This document shows, in pieces, positions 12,529-24,800 of a DNA stretch of 64,000 bases. This DNA is from Anisakis pegreffii (lineage: Eukaryota; Nematoda; Chromadorea; Rhabditida; Anisakidae). The first letter of the stretch is position 1; the number at the start of each line of letters is the position of its first letter. The position numbers were made by a program, and so were the translations under genes. The DNA lies in NCBI GenBank assembly GCA_035041965.1, contig JAPYMA010000216.1:124001-188000 (forward strand), written 5' to 3'. A model generated the notes under the pieces. The model was not told the DNA's origin. It saw nothing but the letters and a program-made list of their open reading frames with translations, and did no database searches.

Positions 12529-15500
12529 ATGAGTAAAAAGCGAAGAAATGATTCGGTACGATTGTTCGTAAAAGAATTTGACCGTGAAAGAAGGTAAAGT
12601 GAAGATTTTCGTCAGCTTGATGAGGGTGTCGCTTAATCAACGACTGCGATGAAATCAGATCCACCTTGGGAGTTCTTGGGAATTCTATTATATTATTTTG
12701 TAAGGTTGAAATTCCTCTCGAATAAGCCTCCTCTAATACTTATTCCGCAGATATACCTAAGATCTGAGTTAACAGTAAGGAATAGTGTTTGACGGAGAAC
12801 GAGGCCTCGATAGGGAATAATTTCCCAACAGTTTGGTTCTTCAATGCTTCGGTTGGGGTCCTGCCTGTCCCTCCTGAACGAAATCCCTCAACGCAGGAGT
12901 CCAGCCCCGTGTCGATTCGTTCCCCAATTTTTTGTCTGGGTCTCGTCCGTCCCAGCCAATTCGTGTCCGAACGGGGACGACAAGCTCCCCGCAGGGATTC
13001 TCCGGTAATTACGAATTTGCACAATACGTGTTTGTGTGGCGGGAACTGTGAATATCCTGCTCCTGAGGCGAAAACGGCGTCTTCTTCGATGATCTGTAGA
13101 GCTCATGCGGTCACAGCAGATTATTTCAGTCTGATCCACTCGCATCAAACTCCTGTTAATATTAAGGCTTGGACCCACGCTTATGTTCAAACTTGTGTTT
13201 AGGTTTAGACACAGGATTAGGCGTATGAGGGGTGAAAAACGAAACACGTCATCGGGGGAGCGGGTTTTTCGATTCTGTTACTGCAGTATTGGAAAAAATC
13301 GCTTAGGATAGGTTGGTGAACACTGTGGTGCTAATCGAAGCGCAGTTGAGCATCCAGAACGACGAAATCTTATGTTGGACACAGTTGAGGGTCCAAGACG
13401 AGGGATATATTTGCAGATATGGCAGAAGTGAACCATAAATTCACCGAATCGAATGTCTGGTTCGATTCGGCGAATCTAGACCATGCCTGTTTGTTCGATT
13501 CCATATTCCTCATTTTTAGTAAAAGCCTTAGTCGAGAGTGCCCTCATCAGCCAAAAAGTTGCTCCCCAACAAACACTAGTAAGGAGTGCAGAAATAATTG
13601 CATAGAAATAGAGGGGTCTACATGAAATACAGTTGAATCATGAAATGGAAAATTCAACCGAACAGTACTTTATCGGTTCTATGATAGGAATGTTCTTTTT
13701 CAAACACAATTCTTCATTTGCCCAACATTACACAATCATCCGACAAGTTCCGTGCAAATAGTTGCGCGTTTTACTTTCAGATTTAGCCCTCGCACGACGA
13801 ACAGGTCTGATAGGCCCGGCGCCCACTTCCAACTTTTCATAACTTTATGAATATCTTAGTCATAAACCCGAGATTTTGTGGCTTTGTTCATTTCCTTGAC
13901 CTCATTTTAAAAAAAGCAAAAGTTTTCTTTCTTGATCATGCGCGCAACTCATAGCATTTTGTAGCGTTGAAGAGGAACCGGATCTCTCAGGCCCAGCTAC
14001 AACTGCGTCATTAAGGTTTTTAAGTCTATGAAACGAGAGTGACTGCTACTTTTAGGAAATTTCGTTCTGTTCATCATCAGTGTCCAATCAAACGCGATCA
14101 ACACTCTCATCAATATTGTCTTTGTCGCTGTCTTGAAAATTCATTAATTTTCACTAATTTCATCACCTGAGGGCACTTTAAGAAGTATAAGTGCATAACG
14201 AACCCAAAACAAAAATCACACATCGAGAACCAAAACCTTATGTAGTTCTCACGACTAATTCACTGCAAAGCCTGCCCTAGATGGTCAGTCGTCTTGCTAC
14301 TTTTGTCATTCGGAAACTCGATGATGGAATGATTTCCATTCATGACTACGTAACAACCATTACAAGCATCAGGATGTGTCGAAACTGTTGAAAAATCTCG
14401 AATCACAAGTTTGGAGCTGGGTCTGAAATGCCAGCTTCGTCTTCAATGAACCAAAAAGTCACGGAAATTTGACGAGTACTTGATTGCGAAATTTGTCTCT
14501 AGCTGCTCCGTCGTGCTGCTAATCTGAGATGCATGGCCACCCGGAGGCTTGATGACGTGAAGTTTTCGTTTATTTTCATTCTTAGCTATACAGTAACATT
14601 CAGAAGCATCAACCTAAATTAAAATTCCATTGGAAATCCTCCTTCTACGAGTAAGAAGTCAAGTGGATAGAGCCGGGCCTAAGAGGCCTGCTTCATCTGC
14701 GATGCTGCAAAAAAAGAATCGGTCGCGCGAGGGTTAATTAAGAAAATTGGTCGAGTTCATTCAGTTTTTCTCGCTTCGTTGTCTTCCATTACTTTGTGGT
14801 AATCAAACGCTATATTCCCTGATCTCAAAACAATAAAATTTTATACGAGCGATAAATATTCATCGAAATGAGGTATAATTTATATACATACATATATCAT
14901 TTCTATGTGCATAACATAATAATGTAATGTTCATCGCTTTCTTGTTTTGATTGATTTTCTTGTTTTGGCGTCGATGTTGTATAAATTTTAATTTCAATGC
15001 CTTTCTTAAATGAACTTGGTATTATTACGAACATCTTCATTAATTGTAATTGTAGTAATGGCTGTTCCTTGAAGCATTATTATTGTATTGTTCGAGCAAT
15101 CTCATCAGTATTGTCATCATTCATATTCACAATGTCACATGCTCTAGTCAAATACATTTATAGTGACAGCAGTTCATTTCCAATAAAATTGCTTCTCGTG
15201 CTTACAACAGAATGTACCACTGCTGCATAATAACGGACATTATCGTTGACATCGGATACGATTAAGTTTATGTGTTCAATAAAGGAACAATGATGTGACT
15301 CTAATGATTGGTCACTGGATCATGAATACAAACGTTCTTTATCTTGACGACATCTCCATGGCAGATACTGACGAATAACGATAAGCAAAACTTAATAGAA
15401 AGATGTTTGGTTGTTTCTTTCGAGGGTGGATAGAATGTTATCACTTTGTTTGAGTTGTTTTTTAAGAGTTGTTCCATGAAATGACTTGACAGCAATTTCA

Positions 15501-16008
15501 GACTTGTAGTTTCAGTGAATATTTATCATTAGCCACGGAAACAATAATTGTTAAAAAAATGGACAGTTGCAAGAGTATTGATAAGTTCTCATCGCAGAGT
15601 ATAAGTAACAATAAATACTAGCACTACCGTTGCTGGAATCTGTGAAGAACGCTCGCAGTTCAGAATGAATTGCTAGGATAATACTTTCAGAAACGAATCG
15701 ACGCTGAATTCAAATTCAAATGTTCAACATCTCACAATCAATTATTTCATTATGAACGCCTTGTGGCAACATTTGCTAATTGAATCGAATTCCTTGAAAT
15801 CGAATCTCAAAATAATTCACAACTTAAGTTAACCAAGTGAATCTCAATTAGAATAACCAAGAAAATTCCCATTTCCATAACACGCGACAAAAATGATAGT
15901 AAAAAGGGAAAAGTCAGTGAACTTTCGATGGATGACGAAAGCAACAGTGAACGACCAAATTCATCGAGCAGTGAGCAAATGAGCACTGTCACTGTAGGCA
16001 CAACCTGA
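12529..16008 (+). CDS. Unrecognised gene downstream in a putative operon (incomplete model)
   Basis: The first exon, 12529-12593, starts at the first ATG after the acceptor at 12467 and encodes MSKKRRNDSVRLFVKEFDRE and more before a GTAAAG donor, ending in phase 2. A plausible last exon is 15852-16008. It ends in TGA and has a hydrophilic C-terminus of a kind common in regulatory proteins (SELSMDDESNSERPNSSSSE, then VTVGTT). The two phases fit each other directly only if at least one middle exon is missing, because 15852 needs two preceding bases and the splice itself is not proven. The product would be basic at the N-terminus and Ser/acidic at the C-terminus. On the opposite strand of the last exon is a 78-codon hydrophobic ORF, which I consider its shadow. 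The intervening intron carries a GC-rich island and a transposon. Confidence 0.38.
12780..13270. repeat. GC-rich island, probable decayed mobile element
   Basis: About 490 bp of GC-rich sequence stand out from the AT-rich intron and are open on both strands for more than 100 codons, as happens by chance when stop codons are rare. The left edge (12785 on) starts TAGTGTTTGACGGAG, resembling the 16 bp terminus of the hAT-like element at 61703. A weak reverse counterpart (GTGAACACT) lies near 13317. No flanking duplication is visible, so an old hAT-type relative is only a suggestion. Confidence 0.35.
13787..14733. mobile_element. piggyBac-type non-autonomous element (MITE-like)
   Basis: The right end reads GCGCGAGGG followed by TTAA (14734-14737). 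The left end reads TTAG (13783-13786, a one-base decayed TTAA) followed by CCCTCGCACGAC. The terminal inverted repeats CCCTCGC(A/G)CGAC, flanked by TTAA, are the hallmark of the piggyBac superfamily. A second inner pair (CAGG, then AGGCCCGGC) sits about 20 bp inside on the left and further inside on the right. The 947 bp body is GC-richer than the host and has no transposase-size ORF, so the copy is non-autonomous. Several internal AGGCCCAGC or GCTGGG-type motifs recur in both orientations. Confidence 0.7.
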
Positions 16009-18867
16009 GTGTAGAACGCTTCGGTGTGAAGCTGTTTGGGCATTCACGTTTGGGTGAAGCTGAAGGTCTGTCTTTTCATAGGCAATTGAAGAATAAGGTT
16101 TAAAATAACTGGTTACAAATTATTGCTGATTAAACCGTTGTCTGAGAATTGTTTACGAAGACCGCAGTTAAAAAGAGAACAGGTTACTGCATGGTCGAAT
16201 GAATCCGAACAGTACTTTTAAATTTTTTTGTACTTTCTGAAGTTACTATTGATGAAAAGCGCATGAAGGCTATATGAACTGACCTGCTCCTTGTTTTGCT
16301 GTTATATCTCACCTTATGACATTTTCAGTGCTTATTTCGCTTGTTTCTTTTGCTTGCATTGATTTATTGTTTGTTCAGTTCCTGATAAACACTAATTATT
16401 TTTTCCCTTTTTATGCCTCAATGAAACGTTGAGTGTCTTATCAATCAGTTCAGCACTTAAATATTAATCTGATTAGCTTTCACTTGTTATCCCGAAGTAT
16501 TATGTGTGGACAAAATGAATGATCACTTAATTGTATTCATACCAAAACAGCTACGTCGCATTCTCTACAACCTTATCAGCGCAAAAAAATCCTGCACTTA
16601 TGAACAACCGTCTATCGAGGAATTCAAATATCGATTAGAGTGATTCGCTGAATCAATGGTAATTCATTTGATAACTGTTCAGCTTATCGAAAACTGTCGT
16701 TATGCACCCGCAACGAAACTAAATTGTCCCATCACTTTATAAATATCATTAACAGCGATTTCATTCTCTTTTTCGTTTTTTTTTTCATTCTATCATTGGT
16801 ATTACAATGTAGCGAAAAAAAATCAATTGTCAACTTATTCAAAACAAAAAAAAAATATCCTTGAAAATGAACTCAACTCGGCCTACCGAATACCACAACA
16901 GTTTTGCGCTATTCAACACAAATACCGTCCAAATATAATTCATTTCAACTGCGTTCACCACAACTATAATCAAAGATTTCCGATCAGTAAATTTTCCCGA
17001 AAGTGTGATTTTTATGTAGTGCCACATTTCTTTATTTATTTACTCATTCGATCGCATCAGTTAATGATTTCAGGAGAACAGACGACAGCTATTCGAGTTT
17101 ATGATGACAAATTATTACTATTCGATTATAGTTTATGAGTGAGAAGGGCATAAACTCATTACGAGTTTATAGCTCTTTGTTATCACCAATACCGCATCCT
17201 TCCTTCTTCGACACTCTTCTTTGCACTCAAATAAAGATATTAGTGTAGAGAATAGTACTGAGAGATTCTTTGGGAAACTATGAATGAATGACTTCAGATG
17301 AACTCATCAGACTGCCGCGCCACTTGTATTGCTGAACGATAATTCTTTCTTACACAACTACACTACACTGAACGTAACCAGTTGACGAACATCTGCAAAT
17401 AGTAGCCGTCTCATGAGCATAAATAAAATATATTACCAACCTTCTTTGAAGAATGCAATAAACATAGTACCGTGGAAATTTGTGCTTTACACAAGCACAC
17501 AGAGGCATCAACTTTTACTGATGATGAAAAATTTTTTGTTTTAACTTTGCAGAAATTCATTCTTTCGCATTTTGTAGAAATTCCTTACATCAAAATTTCC
17601 TTGTGAATTCCTAGACGAACTTTCTAGAGGAAGTAACTGAAAATTGCATCCAAAACACACAGATAGATCGTCTACAGTAAATCATGCAACGATGATGTGC
17701 TTGGACTGTATTATAATGCATCACGAGAAATAATTGCTCGAAAATCAATCGAAATTAATGTAAACATTATTATCTAAATGCAACTACTCAAAATGCGAAG
17801 AGAATAAGAAACTTGCGCGGTCAATTCAAAACGTACGTATATATCACACGTAAATGAGGTATGTTCATTCAAAAAGTATTCATTGAATTGAATACCAACC
17901 AAATACAAACAACAAACAAATAAACAATCATTTAACGAGCAGCACTAGCTTCTCGGTGACTGATGCAACGGCAAATCGACAAAAAGAACACCATGAACCC
18001 GTCAACAATAACTTTAGACATGGAGCAATGAACAGCAAATGAATCAAAACTTGTATAAAACGTAATAGAATATGAAAGTATTCAACAACAAATATCTACA
18101 TACAAAATGTTAACATTCAAATGAACAAACAATCTGACACAAGCAATGAATCAATTGAAAATAGCCATCAATATTTCATAATATCACATTCACTTTCACA
18201 AAAACTGAACAGAATGATCAAAAGAAAAAAAAAAGAAAAACATTCGGAGCAAAAATCTCAAACTAACACAAGACACTGCCGTATAAACATAATATTGTAT
18301 GTGTGCCAAAATGGCACCGATAAATATTTTCAAATTTGACTAAAATCGACCTGAAGTAACGAATAGATAATTTCCGAAAAAACCTGAAACAAAAAACACG
18401 CTTTTTTTGAGACGTCAAACATGCCATATAACCATCACCCTCTCATTGAGGTAGTAATAGTTGTTGAATTGTGAATCATAAAGTGAACTTGACGATGGAA
18501 TTATTCTGAACAAAAATTGACTACTTGGCTCAATAGATGAATACAAAACGTGGGAATATAAAACGTTCACCTCAGAATTTATAATCGAATGAAAAAAAAC
18601 GGCAACTCGACCACAACGAAATCGAATTAAACATACAAAAGAACAACGTAAAATCAGTTCACTGACGAAACATATTGAGGTTTGTTCATTTGGAGTAGAA
18701 TTGAATTGATGACGACAATAAGCAGCCAACATCTGCGTCAATCGAAATGCAAAGAAGGAAAAACGCAGGAAAATGACTGATTGATTGCGTGCATTCGGAC
18801 AGTGTCTGGCAAACGAACACATTATATCAAGTAATATTACTGATTGGAGAAGAATAACTGGTGCGAA
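16009..18867. other. Intergenic region between convergent genes
   Basis: This lies between the stop of a + strand gene and the stop of the - strand MML-1 gene, so both 3' ends should lie here. A 135-codon ORF at 18415-18822 (-) and a 103-codon ORF at 16827-17138 (+) lack supporting splice or protein-family evidence. A short dispersed repeat lies at 17155-17225. I see no further gene. Confidence 0.45.
17155..17225. repeat. Short dispersed repeat, copy 1
   Basis: This stretch is similar to 34812-34884 in the same orientation. They share CATTACGAGTTTAT, a TCTTTGTTAT or TCTCTGTTAT block, ACCAATA and CATCCTTCCTT-like or CATTCTTCCTT-like segments, roughly three quarters identical by eye. Confidence 0.45.
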
Positions 18868-21800
18868 TTATTGTTTGCTGATTTCTTTTTGGATATGTTC
18901 TTGGAGTGACGATGGATTTGTTAACATAGCCGTATTGGTGGCTAAATAAATGAGCATTTTTGATGCGAGCGGACGCATCGATGACGGATGCCAATTATTG
19001 GTTAACCATTCGTTTGCAGACGATACGACATCTTCACGACACGCTCCATTCTCACTGATACATTCCCATAAAGACTCCATCAAAGGACGCATCATTTTCG
19101 TCATCTTAAATTCATCACTGATCGTTACGAGTAATCGCTTCGATATTTGATAACTGCTTACTTATTAGAAGTACATTGGAAAAAAACTAAGAAAACTACA
19201 TGATCTTTGACGATTGTTGAGACATTTATCATAACTGTTACCGACGATACTTCCATGAATATCCTCGACATCAACTCAAATAATTGTAATAAACCAAAAT
19301 AAAATTCTAAAACAAGTTCGTCACTGTTGAATGAGATTTTGATAAGTGCCTCAAAGAACTGCATTACATCGCAATCTTCAACATCCATTCAGCTAACACT
19401 ATTTCATTCTAGCATTATATTTTTAAGGTGAGAGCACAAAATATAAATCGGCATCAATATTTACAGAGATAAACTGATAAATGAGCGAGAAATGTGTGTT
19501 GTAATCAGACTGACCAGCCAAAATCTGAAATCTTGTCTGGAACGATCCTTCACGTATCGCTCAAAAAACTGCTCCACCAATGTGCGTTGACTGATTGTTG
19601 TGGTGGTGCCGCGCGATGACGAAGGTAATGAGGCTTGTAGGGAACTAAACTTAACGTTTTTATTGAGCTGTCATCATTATCCAATTTATTATTATTACCA
19701 TTACTGTAATTTAAACTACTGTTTTATTTCAAAAATTTGATTTTGATTGAATTATTCAATTCATTTAAAAATTCTCTATTCTAAGACTTAGAGCGGACGA
19801 AGCTTAATGAACAAAAATTCATACTAAATACACAACAATGTTCATATTTAGACGTACGTATACGTATTTCAAATACGTATTTAGACGTTCATACTAAATA
19901 CACGTTCATATTAACAATGGTCATGCGAATACTAACAATCGGTATTTCGATTCAACTCGTTATGAACGATACATTGTCTGAGCAGGCGGATGAAAATCAC
20001 ACCAAAATTCATCAAGACTAACGCGATTTTATCGTTAAGACGTTGTATTTGTTGTCGCAATTCATCGACTTTTTCGTTATTGCGGCTAATTGATGTCTTT
20101 AAATCACGTATCCTTTCTGCACCTTTTGCCAGCACAACCGCATTCGTTGGTTTCGTTCCAGCCGCATAAACATTCGGCAACAGACCCAACAATTGTTCAA
20201 AGCCATCTTTCAAAGCACAACGCCTGCACGAATTAGTCAACTGACACTTTAATAGGAGATGCTTTTTGATAAAAAACAGATAACGTTTCGCTTTTCGAAA
20301 TTATCATTTCGGTATCGCAGATAACAGAAATGACGATACTTTTTGAAAATATCACACTTATTTAAGCTGATTATGCAGTGCCATTTTCGGCGTGGAATGC
20401 ACATGAGATGTCAGCGTTTTGTAATATCACCAAGGTAAATATGAACCGATATGCAAACCTATTTTGTTCAGCATTCAAATGCAAGATTCGCTTCCTTTCC
20501 ACCGGCTCAATTGTACTGTCGGCAGCAGCAGATCTAAAATCACCGACTAATAACCATTCTGAGTGCACAGTCAGAACTTCAACATCGAAATGGTCAAATA
20601 ATGTGAGGAGAATATTTTGGAAACGTTCGAAATACACCGATAAGTTTCGCCAGACAATATGAGAACTAAGCATTTTGTACTTACTGTTTTTAGAATTAAT
20701 ATGACCAACATTATTCCAAACAAAACAGCTGATCATAAATCATACACAAACCGATAACAATACCAGCACAATGAAATCATATCCAAAAACGTTATGAACA
20801 GAAAATTTGTGTAAATGTAAATGCAATAAAACAATAAAATACAAATAAATTTTTTGAATGTGCAAATTTAAGTATCTCTTGAACACAAAAAACAAAATAA
20901 AATTTCGAATATGCAAATGCAATACCTTGGTGAACGTTTGCGAGAAAGATGTTCATTAGAATCGCCACCCGCCAAATTTGCTTGCAAACGTCTCGACTGT
21001 TCTACGCTTGAGGTAGCGGTTGAATGGTGCTCATTGAAGATTGCATTCCTGAGTGGATCGCATAATCTGAACGTATATCGCCAATGATTCAGTTCAATCA
21101 CCACACTTTCGATAGATGATTTCGCATTTGCAATCTAATTGCAAAGCGCATAGCTCGCCAATCTGAGCTTGCTGATAAACACACAGCGCAAATGGAATTC
21201 TGAATTTGAGAATACTGAGTCGTTGACTGTTGTGCATACAACCAAACGTCGAAGCAAAGAAACGATACGATACGAAGAGTATTCATCTACGCGCAACACT
21301 AAGACTGTCATCGATGCTAATAGAAATAAACGAAGAAAGAATTATTGAAAGGTGCAATTTCATAAATGAAACGAACTTCAACGACGAACGTTGTTGCCTA
21401 CGAGTTTCATTCGTTTTGTTGCCATCATTTTCTTCCTTAACGAACGACGTTAACAGATTACTATTCAACGAGTGTGCCTGCTCGAGCGAGGAGATAATAT
21501 TCGAGTTGTGATTTGACGGTGACGTTAGCGATGAAGGTGACAGGGACAAAGAGGATGAAGAGGACGGTGTGATATGGGTGGATAGTTGAGGATAGAGCGG
21601 TTGTGGGATCGGCAGAGAACGCGACGTGTTCGGATTGATAATCGTGGTGGCCGATGAGGCAAGTGGGGTGGCGGGCGATGAGAACGATGTCGACGATAAT
21701 GACGCTGACAACGAGGCGGGTAACGGCGACGGCAAGCATGACGATGACGTGCTGGATAGCTGAAAATTCTGGAGTACTTTCATTGTAACATCACATCACT

Positions 21801-24800
21801 GTAATTCAGCTTACTCGTATGTACTCACATGCGTATATGCTGAACAAATATCACGAAACTTACCGAGTGGAAATGTGAATGTGCGAACTGATAAATACTT
21901 GTGCAACGAAAAAATCGAGTAATTAATTACAGTCTCATAATCAGTAAAAAAACCAAAAGGAATGAATTGATGCACATTATGAAGAGTATGAACTGTACAT
22001 GATTGAATGCAGTCAAATGAATAAGCACTCACTTTCCACGGTTGTTGGACACGTAGCGCATTCGTAGTCATATCAAGCGTATTATCAATTGAGCCACTAT
22101 TGTTAGTGCCCAGAATGGATGTTGAGGCAGCACTGTTGTTGGCCATTGATGTCCAACGATCGGTTAGTTTCTGTGGTTGAAGTGTGCTTGGATAGGCTTT
22201 TAGAGCGCCTTTTGAAGGGGTGTTCGAACGCAGCATCAGATTACTGTTGTCATTGTTCGATATTGTAGTTGTGAGTAGCGTTGATGAAGATGACGGTAAC
22301 AACAACGGATTGTTATTGCTGTTGTTCGTTTGATTCGTCGCATTCGATGGACTGTGCATCAGAGGTGATGAGGCAGCCGTTGATGGACTGCTCAACAGCG
22401 AAGGCGTTGGTGTCGACGGGAAATTCATAAACCACGAACGATTCGTCAGAACGGTGGATGTCGGTGGTATTGTGGTCGTCGTCAGAAACTGAGGAACGTA
22501 GTCTAAATTTGAACTATCCGAAAAGGAGACGGTCAGCACTGGAGGTATTCCACGTTCATAGGTTGCCTGAAATTGCTGCTAACTCTTTATTTTCTTGATT
22601 AGTACGGCTATTATTTTTGTCTTATCGAATTTCCCCCACAATCAAAACCACTGTCATCGCTACTGTCGTTGTTATCAAACACAGAAATGCTTGTCTCATA
22701 TCAAAAGTTATTCCCTTACACACGTTGCTATTCTTAACGAAAACAACTGGCTCGATGCCCTGAAGTGGTGAAAAATAGACCTGTGAATGCGTTGGTGCAC
22801 AGGAATTAACCATGAGGGCTTGCGATGCGACCATAGACGACTGGCGAGTGGGTTGTGTTTGATTACCGTAATCAATCAACAGATTGGCAGCATCGTATTC
22901 TTTTGACGAGTACGACGACGAGGCTGATGGAGGTGGTATGGGATCGGCGCAGGCCTGAGGTGGGTCAGGCGGAGGATCTTCAATTAGCAATGGTCACGTT
23001 AAATTTCAACTGAAAATTTTTCGCCAAATAACAAAATAATTCAACAATCAGCAGTCCAGAACTCAGAGCTAAGAGTACTCAAAGTGATCAACAAAGTATT
23101 CCGTTATGATCTCTTTTTTTAAAGAAATAACAACACTTCAACTGTAATATGAAATCAGAGCGTGAGAATTGCGATATCAAAAAATAAAAATAAAAAGAAC
23201 GACATCAACCTAATGAAGCCATAATCTCTTCAATGCTCGGTTGTAAAGACAATAACCCTGGTTGCATTACGTCGGCGTTGCAACTTTGAACTGAAATTCG
23301 TTTTTCTCAGTTAACGATCAATTAATTCTCTGTTTGCTTAGATTAATCTCGAACACAACAACACTTAAAGCAGCCTCTTCATACACACAACCACTTTTTT
23401 GCAATGTCCAAACACAAAATCTCGAGATTTTATACATAATATCATTTGAATCGATCGCTATTCACTGACTAATTGTATGTTTATCGATAATTTCTAACAG
23501 ATCCCTCGTTTTGCATCTAGTTTCATCGACAGCAATAACAACAAACGTCTAACAGACGAAACGAACTCCAAACAATTAAACTGATAAATCATAATTCAAA
23601 GATCGTCAAAGAATCGCTTCACTTCGCTCTTTTTCATGGTTCGTTTGCAATGCGACTGAATCGACTCATTGTTTGAACAACACAAATAAACTGATATTGC
23701 GGCACACAATACACTCGCGATGGTAGTTAAGAAAAACGTACTTTACGAGATCGAAGAACATGTCGCATTCATTTTTCAAATTAATTAAATGTACCAAAAA
23801 AATTTTCATTGAATAGTGATGGCAAACAGGAGAGCAAAAGAGGTATTCTCTGCTTTTGCATTTGAAGGAGAGATTGTGTCATGCTCCTAAAGTACTTCTT
23901 CAAATGGACTATGTAACGAAAACTATGACGTATACAAACGTTTAACGTTACCGCTGAGTTTATTAAACTATTCGTCAATAAGTTACAGTGACGAGAGCCA
24001 AGCAAACTTCAGTCGAAATTCACCGATTAAATTTTTATTTCGACAATCTTTGGTCCTTTAGTTGAGAATGACAAACGCTTTCAACTGGTTTGCGATCGTG
24101 GCGATTGCCATCACTGCAGTTTATTGATGAATAATTGAAAATGCCGCTCAACAAAAACTAAACGTTACTGGTCACACTATGCACCAATATCTAAGATAAG
24201 CAATGAAACTAAATAAAGTAATTTACCGATTCTTAAGTAGTAAGGAAAGGAATTAATCGGATGAAAAGAGATGATAATAATAGGCAATCGTATTTGTTCA
24301 CAAGCACATCTGAAGCAATAAATACTCAATTTATGACTGCGTCGAAGTCTCTGCGTATGTTCCCCTTTATTCGGACAATAACGATACGACGGATGGATTG
24401 AACGAGTAATTCAATCCGGTACACTCAATATACTACCATCAATCTATTAGAACGACTGGGAAATCGTAAGCTGGAAGATTGTGATTGGATACAGAGTCGA
24501 CGCCGTACTCTCAAAATTTAGAAACGATACGTGTTGCAATTTCTGAATGACCTAGGCCATCGATTTCAAGAGCAACTAAGCGACACACAATACAATCAAT
24601 ATTTGTGGCATTAAGAAATTTTCAGAAGTTCGGTTTTCAAGGAGAATGAGTATTTTCAAGAGGACTTTTTTTTTCAGGAAAGAAATCTTGAACTCGAATC
24701 CGCCATTATCTTGAGACTGAACTTAGGTCTAATGATGAACAATGAGGTAATGTGGAAACGAGACCAACTGAAATCACTTAGACGAGATGTACTGCGAACA

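Noticed and set aside
12789..13247. Overlapping ORFs of 137 (+) and 119 (-) codons
   Set aside because: Both fall in a GC-rich island where stops are rare; neither has splice context or a recognisable domain.
15807..16043. 78-codon hydrophobic ORF on -
   Set aside because: Antisense to a Ser/acidic-rich + strand exon, which is the more natural protein; kept as a shadow, though the + reading is itself only moderately sure.
18415..18822. 135-codon ORF on - just beyond the mml-1 stop
   Set aside because: Position fits the 3' UTR of mml-1, with no acceptor, no family and a biased composition.
21283..21739. Additional - strand frames across the Ser/Pro-rich exon of mml-1
   Set aside because: Only one frame is in phase with the flanking mml-1 exons; the others are shadows of a repetitive codon pattern.
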